Origin: Picochlorum sp. 'celeri'
Lineage: Eukaryota; Chlorophyta; Trebouxiophyceae
Reading direction: 5' to 3'
Length of the DNA: 64,000 bases
NCBI GenBank assembly: GCA_010909725.1
Contig: JAACMV010000017.1
Coordinates: forward strand, 248,001 to 312,000
Made by a program: the position numbers and the translations under genes. The stretch's first letter is position 1; every line of letters starts with the position of its first letter. Positions 41,898-53,300 of this stretch are shown one piece after another. The notes below the pieces were generated by a model. The model had not been told where the DNA came from. It saw only the letters and a list, made by a program, of their open reading frames with translations, and searched no databases.

Positions 41898-42249
41898 TGA
41901 TTCCCGAATGCATGTAAAGTTGGGTCAACCTGATCCCAGGATTCCTGCCATTTCTGACCTCTCAGAACTCCTATTTCACGCTTGTATTACTCTAAAATCA
42001 ATACTATTTCAATTTATAATGCATTCTTTTGATTGCATTGGTAATATTGCCCGTCTTTGGAGGAAAGATCCTGGAACTCCAACTCCTCTGAGATGCATGT
42101 GCCCGTTAGCATGTTTTCTTGACGGGACAGCCTTTCTTGCACAGTCATATTAACATACATAGCCTTTAATTATATATTGTATCAAAATGGCTAGGGTTTG
42201 ATGTACATTGCCATCAGTGCCTGCTTCCAGGAACTTGTTTTGACTTGTT
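41898..42249. other. Convergent intergenic region, no gene called
   Basis: 352 bp between OLA1 and the small minus-strand gene. A plus frame at 41908-42153 is Cys/Leu-rich without family match. TAGGGTTT (telo-box-like) occurs at 42192-42199. Confidence 0.5.
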
Positions 42250-42536
42250 CTAAAACACAGCCCCTTTGATAAACATCAAATCAATCTCGACAGGCAACTT
42301 TGAAAAAGTGAAGAACGATGCACTTGTAGTCTTAACAAGATTTAGACGCATGTTTGAGGGAGAATTACCTGTTTATTTACACTGTGACCCATGGGTCTGG
42401 CCAGACCAGCTTGCAGGCTAAGTAAGTCACTGAGATCGGTTTCCTCAAACTCGCATGAAAATCGCATGGGGCGTGTATTTCTACTCATGAAATCAATTAA
42501 TCTTCCCAAATCATAATTATTGATTTGTAATATCAT
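42250..42536 (-). CDS. Small two-exon hypothetical gene
   Basis: Not recognised. Exons 42369-42536 and 42250-42297 joined by a 71-nt GTAATT...AAAG intron, phase 0, give 71 residues ending HSVNKQLPVEIDLMFIKGAV plus Phe. The second exon reads as sensible protein only when spliced. The composition (MSRNTRPMRFSCEFEETDL, then SDLLSLQAGLARPMGH) is balanced and protein-like. The frame stays open upstream to 42647 (adding SEIDFTNANACCSRMYSHP), so the protein may start earlier or in another exon, which would overlap the divergent coiled-coil gene. The intron length and splice sites match the window's norm, which is the main support. Confidence 0.42.
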
Positions 42537-42638
42537 AGTGGGATGTGAATACATCCGTGAACAGCACGCATTTGCATTTGTAAAGTCAATTTCGGAATTC
42601 CCCAAGGGTGCTTTTCTTTCACAGCCTTCGTGAGCACC

Positions 42639-43849
42639 ATGCCGCAATCTATTTCATTGGGGTTTCAAATTGTATGTGCGTCGGGGAAGAATAGGTATCG
42701 TCGGTTGAGGCAGCAGGGTAGAGTGAACCAGAAATCTCCTCAGGATTTGAAACTTGAGCATACTCGACGGCATGTGCGTTTGTATTGTTTACTAGTCAAT
42801 TGTAATCTTCATATTAAAAACTGAATATTCTTGTATCTGTGAGCAGAGAGAATATCTAGACAAGGTGCAATACGAACAAGAGGAGGAAGAAGAAGAGGAA
42901 GAGGAAGAGGAAGAAGAGGATGCTGCACATAACCATCGATTGCGAGAGGTTGTGAATGATCTCAAAGAGCACTCTGCTGCTGCTGCTGCAACTATAGATG
43001 TAGCAGAACAACAAGAGCCCGAGATCATGGGCACTCCGTATGATACTACTGGAAGTGCTGTTCCTTTACCTGGATCAGATGAAGAAACAATGCGGTAAGT
43101 GACTGTGCATGATATTGATCATGCAGACATGTATGCATTACATGTTGATATATGAATGATGGTACCATGTATGGTGCAGCAAGTCTAAAATTTTGATGGA
43201 AATTATGAATGCTGGGGCTGCTGTGGAAGAGGTTGTTGAAACATTCCGAGATGAGATTGACCATGTCATGTTGGAGCTTTTAGAGGCTAGAATTAAGACT
43301 GCACGGCAGTTGGAGCAGGATGAGGAGACCGTGCAGGGCATGATTGTACTGTATAGATACCTAAAGTCAGAGTATGACAGAAATGCAGCATCTCCAGCGC
43401 TCCGTTTACTTGACACCCTTTTGCAACTCATGAACGATAGTGTTGACAATGAACAGTCCTTTGATGGAACATCAATGGCGTACGATAGACGTGAAGAAAT
43501 GAAACAAAAGGTGATGGCACGCATGCAAATGGCATTTGATGCCTCACTTCCATTGCAGAATGATGTTGTATCCGTGGCACAGCAGCTCGCGAGTGGTAAG
43601 CAGAGATTCATCGATGAGATTGTGAATGAGAGTGTCAAACCTCTGGAGTTTATATACGAAGTCGAGGCCTTGTTGGAGAAGGCAGTGGATCAGCAGAGAG
43701 TGTTGGAGGAGCACATTTCAAAAGAAGACCAGGGGGATGTGAAGCATCAGCTACAAAAAGCGTTTGACGCCCGGTCTGAGACAATTGATAATGTTCAAGA
43801 AATAGTATCCATGGCTAGAATGGTATCGAATCGATCCAGAATCGAATAA
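42639..43849 (+). CDS. Acidic coiled-coil protein, unknown
   Basis: Not recognised. Exons 42639-42773, 42847-43094 and 43180-43849 (introns 73 and 85 nt; GTGCGT and GTAAGT donors) give 350 residues. Exon one ends in a basic segment (KNRYRRLRQQGRVNQKSPQD). Exon two opens with REYLDKVQYEQ and then 13 or more Glu, followed by HNHRLREVVNDLKEHSAAAA. Exon three is almost entirely helical (AAVEEVVETFRDEIDHVMLE, then KTARQLEQDEETVQGM), with heptad-like Leu spacing. No signal peptide, membrane helix or enzyme motif. Splice phases fit at both junctions. The exon-one start is the least certain part. The EF-hand gene begins only 57 bp after the stop, on the same strand. Confidence 0.68.
42876..42919 (+). 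repeat. GAA/GAG repeat coding poly-Glu
   Basis: Purine-only run encoding at least 13 consecutive glutamates in the coiled-coil protein. Confidence 0.85.
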
Positions 43850-43905
43850 CCTTGACGGTCAGAAAGTTTGTGCTTGTTCTCGTCGCGTCGCACAAGGTTC
43901 TTCAT

Positions 43906-44259
43906 ATGCCGAAAAAGGGAACAAAAAGTGACACACATATAGCCCCATCAAAAAAACGTAGAGGAGGAAAGAAGGCGAAAGAGGCGACATCGTCAGTTTT
44001 TGGGGGGCAGTTGTCAGAGGAGGAGGTTCAAGGGATATTTGACCTGTTAGATACCTCTCAGTCGGGTAGTATAGGAGTCGAAGATTTGTCTGAGGCGTCC
44101 ATCAAGGTTGGGGTGTCGATTGATGTAGACTTGGCCGAATGTATGATGGAGTTTTTCAACGAACATGGCAGTGGAGGAGAGAAGACTGAGCAGAGGAGGA
44201 GGATTACATTGGAAGAATTCACAACATTCATTCGCATGTTCCAACACGATAATAAATAA
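43906..44259 (+). CDS. Small EF-hand protein
   Basis: 117 residues from ATG 43906, single exon. A Lys-rich N-terminus (MPKKGTKSDTHIAPSKKRRG) is followed by a centrin/calmodulin-like half. EF-hand one is LSEEEVQGIFDLLDTSQSGS with loop D-T-S-Q-S-G-S-I-G-V-E-D: the loop starts with Asp and ends with Asp rather than Glu, so calcium binding is possible but may be weak. The second hand (around 85-110) lacks acidic loop residues and has a Glu/Gln/Arg-rich insertion, so it is probably non-binding. The frame upstream of 43906 starts from TTG only. Very close (57 bp) to the upstream gene, so its promoter must lie inside that gene or transcripts overlap. Confidence 0.72.
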   Translation: MPKKGTKSDTHIAPSKKRRGGKKAKEATSSVFGGQLSEEEVQGIFDLLDTSQSGSIGVEDLSEASIKVGVSIDVDLAECMMEFFNEHGSGGEKTEQRRRITLEEFTTFIRMFQHDNK

Positions 44260-44270
44260 ATAAACGGTAT

Positions 44271-45140
44271 TTAAGCACCATACTTTAGGCTGTGGCCAAC
44301 CTTGTACGCCACTTCATAGAGTATTCTCTCAATCTGTATACATTTTCCTCCGCCTTGAGAATAAACTCCATCAATGTCAGCCAGCGACTCAACATCATCT
44401 ATTCGAGTCGATCCAGGACGTCGATATACAAATACACCTACTTTTGAGCTATCGATGGGCACTTTTGATGCGCCACGGAACACAAAGCTCTGTGGTGGCC
44501 GGATGAGGGACAGGCCGGATGTCCCATCCAAGAGCTCTTTCTCCTTCCTAAGGATATCAAATCCTCTACATTCAGCTATGAGACAGAGAAATACATTGCT
44601 AGAAAATCCTTCAATAGCATCGAGCCGTCGAATCAAATCATTTGTCCATCCTAGAGGACTGAGCTCCATGTGTTTGGGACTGACAAGCAGGCATACAATG
44701 TCACTTGCATCACCACCAGTCGTGTTGCAAAATGCATCCATTATACTGTCTGCCACAGAATCAACTGAATCAACCGATATGTGTTTATTGTTATTCTCTT
44801 GTATGCCAGGATGAAAAATCCTCTGGATTTTTCCAACTCTACTCTTTTCTAGAATGGGTACCTGATCCTCGTGGGTCACAAAACCAGTCATCACAACATT
44901 GTCCTTGTAAATACGCAATGTATCCTCTCCTCCTTGTTGAACATACAAAGATCGCATAACCTGCTCCTCTCCACTCGTTGAATCGTCGCAATACACCCCG
45001 ATTCCCGTGCATCCCCGAGCAACAACATGCTCATCAAGGTACTGCACTGAGCAAGCAGCAGGGTCCTGCTGCTGTGAGAAATGAATCCCTTCTGATACGT
45101 AGACAATCAATGCCTTCGATGGAGAATCACTCTGTTCCAT
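44271..45140 (-). CDS. Hypothetical protein, 289 residues
   Basis: Not recognised. Single exon from ATG 45140. N-terminal strand-like ALIVYVSEGIHFSQQQDP, a GCTGIGVYCDD segment, then a second alpha/beta-like half with SDIVCLLVSPKHMELSPLGW, VFLCLIAECRGFDILRKE, RPPQSFVFRGASKVPIDSS and GVFVYRRPGSTR. Alternating buried strands and helices suggest a globular alpha/beta enzyme-like fold, but I see no P-loop, metal or nucleotide motif I can name. It has no signal peptide or membrane helix. The stop is 11 bp from the convergent EF-hand gene stop. Its start lies 35 bp from the proposed divergent small gene. Confidence 0.7.
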   Translation of the reverse strand: MEQSDSPSKALIVYVSEGIHFSQQQDPAACSVQYLDEHVVARGCTGIGVYCDDSTSGEEQVMRSLYVQQGGEDTLRIYKDNVVMTGFVTHEDQVPILEKSRVGKIQRIFHPGIQENNNKHISVDSVDSVADSIMDAFCNTTGGDASDIVCLLVSPKHMELSPLGWTNDLIRRLDAIEGFSSNVFLCLIAECRGFDILRKEKELLDGTSGLSLIRPPQSFVFRGASKVPIDSSKVGVFVYRRPGSTRIDDVESLADIDGVYSQGGGKCIQIERILYEVAYKVGHSLKYGA

Positions 45141-45175
45141 ACGTATTACTTCCTTTGCTGCGCATCCAACAATCT

Positions 45176-45440
45176 ATGCGTCAAACCAGGGACAGCCTCT
45201 CGCTGTGTTTGTTTTGCATCCAAAGCAAAGGTGATTGGACATGCACTCAACAGCAGCAGTTTGCTGGATTGATCCAAACACACACGGGTTCGTTGGCCAA
45301 CTTTCTAAACAGATCCAAAGATATTCGATACTTTGAGTCAGAAAAGAGAAGAGTATCTAAATGCATCAGCGAGTTTGTGGCAAGAGTCGTTTGTTCTGTC
45401 TCGTCGTGCGGCATTTTTTATGGGGCGATTTTCGAAGTGA
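45176..45440 (+). CDS. Small two-exon hypothetical gene (60 residues)
   Basis: Not recognised. Exons 45176-45230 and 45313-45440 with an 82-nt GTGATT...ACAG intron give MRQTRDSLSLCLFCIQSK, then DPKIFDTLSQKREEYLNASA and SLWQESFVLSRRAAFFMGRF before Ser-Lys-stop. Evidence: splice consensus, phase agreement and a strongly protein-like, amphipathic second exon in a frame that is closed immediately upstream. An in-frame ATG at 45119 would add 19 residues but overlap the 5' end of the divergent gene. The helical, Arg-rich, Cys-containing character would suit a small mitochondrial or ribosome-associated protein, but I have no family match, so this is only a suggestion. Confidence 0.5.
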
Positions 45441-45703
45441 TCGGTCAAACTTTCCTGCTGATGGGAGGCTGTCGTTGACAGCGGTGAGTTGTAAAATGTA
45501 GTCCCATGACAAGGGCAGATGTCGACGTGAGAGCCATGAAGTCAAAGTGAAATTCAAATATTTGGATAGTCCAGTACCGTGGAAGGACAAGTCGCTGTGA
45601 TTCGTGCTATTGAACACGGAGGAGAACAAATCAACTCAGCAACTGGACACAACTTCAGTAGTCCAACGTTTCTAGGCCATTATATGCAACAAACACGTAA
45701 ATC

Positions 45704-46466
45704 ATGGATCAAGCGTCTCTGCTGTTAAGAAAACAGCTGAAAGGTGTGTATGTGCTCGTTTGTGAATTTGACTGACTCCATGGTTGTGGATGTTCGAAAA
45801 ACAACTCTGTGGGTTGATAGCCTCTGTTCGGAATATGCTCCTCGTGTCTTATCTTTTCGTACTACCGGCAATGGTATGCGCTGGATCTTCTGACAACGTT
45901 TGCGTCTCTCTTGTGGTGTGCAGAACTGACAAAAAATCCTGTGGATGGATTTTCCGCCGGCTTAGTAGATGATTCGTACGTTTTTTTTCTTTTCCACTCG
46001 ATATCTAATCTGCTAGTATACATACATGCTTCTGATGAGTCATGATGTTTGCCGCAGAAACTTGTTTGAATGGGCTGTGACCATTCTTGGACCACCTGAC
46101 ACACTGTATGAAGGTGGCTTCTTCAATGCTGTACTGAAATTCCCCAAGGACTACCCACAGTCTCCGCCAGAATGCCGTTTTACATCAGATATGTGGCATC
46201 CTAATGTATTTCCAGACGGCAGAGTGTGCATCTCGATTCTTCACCCACCAGGTTTTGACCCAATGAACCCACAAGAGGATGCTGCCGAAAAGTGGAGTCC
46301 AGTGCACACCGTAGAGAGTATTGTCTTATCCATAATCAGCATGCTCTCATCTCCAAACGATGAATCTCCTGCGAACATAGATGCGGCAAAAGATTGGCGT
46401 GAGAATAGAGCAGAGTTTAAGAAGAAGGTAGCCAAGGTAGTGCGCAAGTCACAGGAAATGCTGTGA
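45704..46466 (+). CDS. UBC7: Ubiquitin-conjugating enzyme E2, UBC7/UBE2G1 type
   Basis: Accepts ubiquitin from E1 and passes it to E3 ligases, classically for ER-associated degradation. Exons 45704-45743, 45924-45975 and 46058-46466 (introns 180 and 82 nt) give 166 residues, the family length. Spliced N-terminus: MDQASLLLRKQLKELTKNPV, then DGFSAGLVDDSNLFEW. HPNVFPDGRVCISIL holds the HPN motif and catalytic Cys88, followed by the acidic loop insertion (PGFDPMNPQEDAAEKW) that defines the UBC7/Cdc34 subgroup. C-terminal FKKKVAKVVRKSQEML matches UBE2G1. Only exon three is visible as an open frame; exons one and two are fixed by phase and by identity to UBC7 proteins. Confidence 0.95.
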
Positions 46467-46529
46467 TCATTCTACATGTTACATACGTAATTTATATACC
46501 TATGCATATAAATATGATATGCGTAATTA

Positions 46530-47656
46530 TTATTCCCCAACGGTCATACCAAAACCAAACTTGTAATCCTTCTTTGGGTAGTCCACTTCAGCTGACAGAA
46601 GGAATGTCACACCCACATTCACTCGCTCCTCCAGGAATGCTGCGATTTTCCCATCCGTGTCAATGCGACCACGGAGCCTGCATTGTCTCAACATGTAATC
46701 GTATCCGAATGATGCGTTCGCCTCGCGAGCATTCAGGTTGTACATGAATTCTGATGCAAGAGAAACTTTTTCATTCACCCTTTGCAGGTAGGACAAGGAT
46801 ACAAGACCGGTGTTGGCAATCTGCGCCGTCGAAACAGACTTGTCTGTCGCATAACGACCAGCAAGACCGATTCCAGATCTGCCCTGCTCTGCCAAGTAAA
46901 ATATCTCCCCACCCATGGACAACTTTGGAGTGATGCTCTGGAAATAATTGGCTCCATAAAACTGTGAAGTTCCCACCTTGACCTGTCCATTCCAATCCGC
47001 ACCCTTGAGGTCCACGTCAAACATTCCCTGAGACATACCCTCCTCGTTCGCCATTTGGAACTGGGTCTTCAAAGACGCCATCTCAGAAATATCGTATTTC
47101 ACCCGACCAGTCAGGCGGCCATCTGTTGTGATCCTTCCTAGCATCAGATTACCTTGATTGGTCACCAAATTTGCCCCAAACTCGTATGTTCCAACTGGTA
47201 CTTTGACTATTTGGCCATTTGCTGTCGGAACTTCCGTGTTGCCCATGAAAATGCTATGGCTCAAAGCAAAGTTGTTGTTCAAAGGTTTGGTAAGGTCAAA
47301 ACGCAGCCCTTCAAACAGATCGGGCTTTAACGACACTGCATAATAATCACAAGTATCATGGAAACGCTATTCATCACGCGTATCAGCCAATGCAGAGGTA
47401 GTATCAAACAAACGTACTCATCACTTCCCGATGCAATTCCTCATATTTCACAGGTTGGGGCAGATTTTTGTAATCAATTGAATCCTGCAGACACATTTCG
47501 TAATAAAAAGTGAATACATGGCCCATCAGATGCCTGATCCATCGATACCGAGAATTCCCGGCGAGATAATGGACAGTCGGACAAAGGTTTACGCACCAGT
47601 CCATCAGAAGCAGCTGCTGCTGCGGATGCAGGCATAAATGGATTTGATGCAGCCAT
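46530..47656 (-). CDS. TOM40: TOM40 mitochondrial outer-membrane import channel
   Basis: Beta-barrel pore through which almost all nuclear-encoded mitochondrial proteins enter. Exons 47597-47656, 47418-47484 and 46530-47335 (introns 112 and 82 nt), 310 residues. Spliced N-terminus is MAASNPFMPASAAAAASDGL, then DSIDYKNLPQPVKYEELHRE and VMMSLKPDLFEGLRFDLTKP, the plant TOM40 order. The barrel has FALSHSIFMGNTEVP, SQGMFDVDLKGADWNGQV, GGEIFYLAEQGRSGIG, YDYMLRQCRLRGRID and the sorting signal KKDYKFGFGMTVG at the end. The related porin VDAC is ruled out by these TOM40-specific blocks. Exon-three acceptor splits the ATG of MSLKPD. Confidence 0.95.
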
Positions 47657-47953
47657 ATGTGTGTATAATAACGGTTGAATTAGACACAGCAACGATGTCT
47701 ATCTATATCAGGGATTCCAGCCAAGGTAGTCTTTGCAGGACAAATCTGATCCCTATTCTCACTATCGGTCGTATATATTAATTAATACTATTACAATTTC
47801 AGGAATGGATTGTATTCGGTACGCTTGGGATCTGCGGTTATGGCTGCTGCGCCCCAAAAGTACTTCCTCTCTCTAATTTGGGATTGATGAGTTGAAGCCA
47901 TATATATGGCCATCTACAGTGAAGCAGGCCACCTGATTGTATATGTATGTTCA

Positions 47954-50085
47954 TTATTCTGCAGACTGGAGTACTTCTTCCATGATGGCTCTCGTTCTCG
48001 AGTTGTCAATGGTCTGGTAGGCTTGCGTCAAGCAATGAAGCAACTTGTGCATGTTTGTGCTTGTGCGTGTCTGGGTCACACTGGATGTCAGGAATATCAC
48101 TTTGCAGGCATCACAAACAGCCCATTGAATCGAGAGGGATTTGGAATCAATGCCATTTTCGAGTGTGGATTCGAAAGATGTATGTAGCGGATCCACATCA
48201 CTCGCCGTATGAGGAGTGATTCTAATTCGTGTTCCTATGAGGTACCCAAGGGCATGTATCCCCTGTGCTTTGACCTTTTCATGATCTTTGCACGCTTTCA
48301 GCACCAGCTCATGCAGTGTATCGCACATGTCTAATACTTCAGAAACATGATTCTTCCATAGTGAGAGGTTTTCCATTGTAGATTGCCATAGGTTTTTGGT
48401 CACGGTTTCTAAAACTGCAGCAGATGGAATTCTCACTGCCAAGATGGCATCATCGAGTCCAGTATGGAGGTTGGTCGATACGCCCAACCATACATCTCTA
48501 TCTGGAATTGAAGTGTATGGAAGCGTGAGGAACGTTGACCTGATCATGGAAGAATACGCCTTCATAGCACTTGACCGCACTATTGATTCTGTATCTGTCG
48601 TCAATGCTAGAATAATGCAGTCCTTGGCATGAGCCGCGTCCTGCTGCCAATACGAATCTGGAAGTTGAATCATCGCTGTAAATCCCGATGCTCGTATTTT
48701 GGGGGCTGCGTGGGATGCAGCTGGGACTAGAATATCATGGCAAATGCTGTGGATGGCTGCATCAGTGTCCAGTCGATGCGTCACATCCCCCAAGAGTAAT
48801 ACCATTTGCTGCGTGCTTCTCTCTACAATGCCCTTTCTGTCAAAGATATTTCCTTTACTCTGTATTTTTGGTTTCACGTGGTATAACAATTCGCTGACCA
48901 GAGTATCAATGTCCCCTTGTTTCAGTAGATTCAAATGCACCATCCCTCTCAATGCAATTGTGGCCTCAAGCTGCGCTGGTGCTCTTCCATGATGGATGCA
49001 ATATATTAGTGTATCACATACGTGGTAGTTGGTGGAAGAGTCGTGCAAAAAGTCCCCAGTCTGCTCTTTTGATAGGTCAATTCTGAGGCCAAATAAAGCT
49101 GCTAGAGATGCAAGGCACGCCTGCCGCACCTCATTTGTCGACGATGTAATGTTCTTTGACTCAATCAGACGTCTATGTACTGTCTCGATTGATCTCCAGA
49201 AATACCCATGAGGCATTTTATTCCAAGAGCACCCAACAAGGAATGTTGTCAGTGCCCGTATGGTGGAGCAACAGGTGAGGTCATCCGTTTCCAAACGAAT
49301 GCATCTGTTCAAAGCGTCAATATTCGAAAGTATCATCCTTCCTAGGGATTCAGATAGACTGACAAAGCTTGTAATGCTGTCCCTAACTTCTCCAATGCCA
49401 AGGTATGCACGCTGACCAGGCCCCTCTATCAATGTCGATATTGCTGCTGCCGCTCCATGCCGCACACGAGGAGATGGATCGCGTGCTACTGCATCTGTCA
49501 ACGTATACGTTTCTATACGACTGCGGGAGGTTGGCAGATCTTGCAATAGCATATCTTTCCAATCACCATGGAAAGCCTTGGGCTGTAGTTTGACCAAGGT
49601 CTGCAGGCAGGCCAGATATAATACCCGGATTTTCTCCTCAATGCCTGCAGCATGAGATATATTGCCATTATTTAGATGCCAATCATCCTCCAGAGATGGG
49701 ATTTGGCCTCCGTGATTGGCCTTGGTGCAGTCTTCAGTTGACAAGTCCATGTGTGCATCTCTTAGATTCAAAACAAGAGGACACAGGCGTACAAAAGGCC
49801 CTTTTATCTCCCGAATACTCTCTCTGATATCACTCTTCTGTAATCAAAAACCGAACTATCAGTATGAGATGTGGTAATCAACTAATGGATATTCAAGGAA
49901 ATAAAAGCACAACAACTCACCTGTTCTAATTCCAAAAGCAATGCTTGAACTCGCTTCATGTCAGTATGTACCATCTTTATATCCTCATTACGATCTTTAG
50001 TATGTCGTATCTCAGAGAGATTGCGCTCAAGGCACTCAACAAGACCACATAGAGCACCTAGAAGGTGCCTCTCTGTCTCACCCAT
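47954..50085 (-). CDS. HEAT-repeat protein, HEATR6-like
   Basis: Exons 49921-50085 and 47954-49837 with an 83-nt GTGAGT...ACAG intron, 682 residues. HEAT-type helix pairs run through most of the protein. The region DPSPRVRHGAAAAISTLIEG is the counterpart of the conserved DUF4042 block of HEATR6 (DPSPKTR...), and the C-terminal KAQGIHALGYLIG, SIQWAVCDACKVIF and SRTRAIMEEVL segments line up with the end of HEATR6. Shorter than the human protein (about 1180), mostly through a missing N-terminal and central part. Function of HEATR6 is unknown; a scaffold role is implied by the repeats. The frame of exon two continues past a TTG at 49771 up to the acceptor, as expected. Confidence 0.8.
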
Positions 50086-50349
50086 AGACCCACAAGTCAA
50101 AATAGGTCACTCCTCCCCTGTCACTCGTTATATTTGTGATACATGGTATATTAATAACCTTTCTTCACGTCTCATTCACGTCGAAAGGCAGTATGGTCGA
50201 CGTTCAAGAGGCCCGTGGAACATTGACAAGAAGTATTTCCTTTCTTGTTCTTGTTCTAATGACGCTTCATGGGAATGCGAGCTAATAATGTTTTCAAAAG
50301 AATGATACAATGAATAATATCAAAGCAACGAGCATCAAATGATCTGTGA

Positions 50350-53300
50350 TTAAAACTTTTTCAAAAATTTGAGCCTGGCCTTCTCAGCCTTCTTCGCTGC
50401 CTTTTCAGCAGCCAGCCTTTCCTTTTTCAGTCTTCGCTCTTCTTTTGCCTTTAGTTTTTCCTCCAATGCAGCACCATCTAGATGTTCATCGTCTTCGACA
50501 GACTCACCGCCAAGGGTTGATAGAGATGCCACAGAGGATGCTGTGGTCATGGATGCCAGTGACTGTACAGAAGGAACTTCTGAAATCTGCTGGCCTTTGA
50601 CTGTCACTTTTCCGTCGGCAACAATCCATTCCTCGGAGCATAAGGCAGATGTGAACTCATTATTATGGGATATCATGAGAACTCCACCATTATATTCCTT
50701 GATGCCAGAGGCCAAGGCGCCAAGCGAGTCTCTGTCCAAGTAGTTGGTAGGCTCATCTAGAACTAACAGGTGTGGCTGACACCACATTGCTGCTGCCAGG
50801 ACCAGTTTGACCTTTTGTCCTCCAGACAGACCACGTATCATATTGTGTGCTGCGATTTCTTCTTCCAGTCCAAAGTCCTTGAGATGCTGGATGACCATTG
50901 GGTTCGAGAGAGCGCGATAGTTTCTAAAGTTTGCAATCTTTGCATCCATCTCTTCCACAAGTTTTCCGAGCCCCATCTCCTCTACGAGCTTTGTTCTCGT
51001 GTACCAGACATTCTCTCGAGAGCTTTGCCCATACCATTGTACTTCGTACTCATATTCTTTGCTCTTGTTACCCATTCGCCTGGAATTCAGAAAGTCAACA
51101 ACTCTTTTCCCAGCAGCAATGGCATCTTCTCTGGCCTTGATTTCTTCATCAGTGAGCTTTCGCGTGGCCTTTTCTTTTGCTTCCCTATCCTCTCCATCGC
51201 CGAACCTCCACCAGATATATTGCGCCGGTGTCTTTTCCAAATGATCTTCAATGTGATGGAATGCATGCTGTGCCACATAGGCAATCCTCAAGTTTGGATG
51301 CCTCCAGACAGTACCTTCAGTTGGGAGAGTTTCGCCAGTAATAACCTTGATTAAAGTAGACTTTCCAGCTCCATTTCTACCGATAACAGCGACTCTGGAA
51401 CCGAGTGTACAGCGAACTGTGACATCAGAAATCTGGGGTTTTGGTGCACCAGGATAGGTGAAGGACATTTTCATCACACGGATGACTGGCTGCCTTTTTC
51501 CTTTGACTCCATCCAAGAATCCTGGCTCAGGGAATGTAAATTTAAATGCAGCTGCAGAGAGCTCGTAGTATGCCTTTGCCTCTGGCTTGACCTTGACAAA
51601 TTCACTGAGGTTGCCCACGTAATGGACAAGCTTTCTCTTCTCATAATGAATAATATCAGTGCAAACATCATCCAAGAATCCAGAATCGTGTGAAACAATC
51701 ATTGATGAAATATCCGTCCTTTTGGTCAGGTAGTCAACTAACCAAGCCACGTTGGTTGTGTCCATGTGATTTGTGGGCTCATCCAGCAGAAGAATATCAG
51801 CACCAATCAACATGGCTCGGGCAAGGGCGAGCTTCATTCTCCATCCTCCAGACAATGAAGCAATTGGAGCTGCCTGCAACTGGTCAGAGAAACCAACTTC
51901 TGCCAAAACTTCAATAACCTTTTCTCGTGATGGAGACTGGGCCTCCTGAACCACCTCATCCTCAAAAATAAAGTCAACAACCGGAGTTTCGCTGACAGAT
52001 GCGTCAATATCATGAGCTACATACACTGTACGGAGTTCTTCTTTCGGTGGAAATCCGTCGAGTTGCCCATTCGCGATCGCCTTCATCAGGGTTGACTTCC
52101 CTGCACCATTGGCTCCACAGAGGCCATACCGTCTGCCTCGCCTCAATCTAAGCGTCGTATTGGTCAACAAAATACGCCCACCATACGCAAGACTAAATTC
52201 ACAGTTGCATAGTTCGTCATCAAACTCTTCCTCCTCCTGAACAACCTCACCCATATGTGTCAATGCCCACTTGCGCAGGCCAACAGTCAATTCCTTTGTC
52301 TTCTCCTCATCCCCAGAAGCAGGGTTCAGGTACTCAAAGCATGCAGAATCCCAAGAGCGTGGTCCATGAATATGAGATCGAATCAAAGAAGCGCAGACAT
52401 TAGCCACATATGCAGCTGCAGAGTCAACAGCTGGAGCTGCATCAGCAGGGAAATCAGCCTTGTCAATCAGCACACTCAATTCCTTGAACACTTCTTCTTT
52501 CGAGGCAGCAATTCCTGCAACCTTTGCAACAGCTTCATCCTCATCACGAATCTTCTTCAATGCACCGCTCGCTCGTGCGGCTACATCACGCAACTCTGGG
52601 TCCGCAGCCTGATCCGAAACCTTGTCCAACGCAGGGATCAACACTGGCAAGAATGGCCTTGCATCAACCGGGTCAAGAACCAATTTGGACATGTTCTCGA
52701 TAATAATACACGCTCTTCTCTGTGTTTTTGTCGAACGCTCCTTCAAAGCGCGATCCATGATTGGTACCAGGACTGCCATGCATGCATCCTCCATGGTCTG
52801 AACAAATGTTGTTGCAGACAATTTTGCCACCAAATCAGTAACCTCAGTAGGATGAGCAATACAAGATACTACCGCTGGAACATTTGGATCCAAATCTCTA
52901 TTCCCAGCAGCATAACAACACGCAAGCAGAGCGTTCTTGGCAGTCTCTGCGACTTCCATTCTGCTGTCCACAACTGCCTCTGACAAGCTTGGAATCAGTT
53001 TATGCATACTATGTCCCATTTCTGCCGGAAATTCAGACGCCCTCGTATCTAAACATTTTAGAGCACCGACTCGAATCTGCCATTTATTTGTTTTTGTCAT
53101 AAACTGCAACAATGTCTCAATAATGCCTGTGGTTGCATGGGCATTCAATTTCTTCATCAGGGTTGACCCAGCCTTCTCAGCAGCCTCACGCACATCCGAC
53201 TCCTTTGCATCAAAGCACCCCAACACATGAGGTAACAAGCTCATAAGAAAAGGCTCCACTGCCTTTCCATTCTCCAGAGCCATCCCAACAACAGCCTTCA

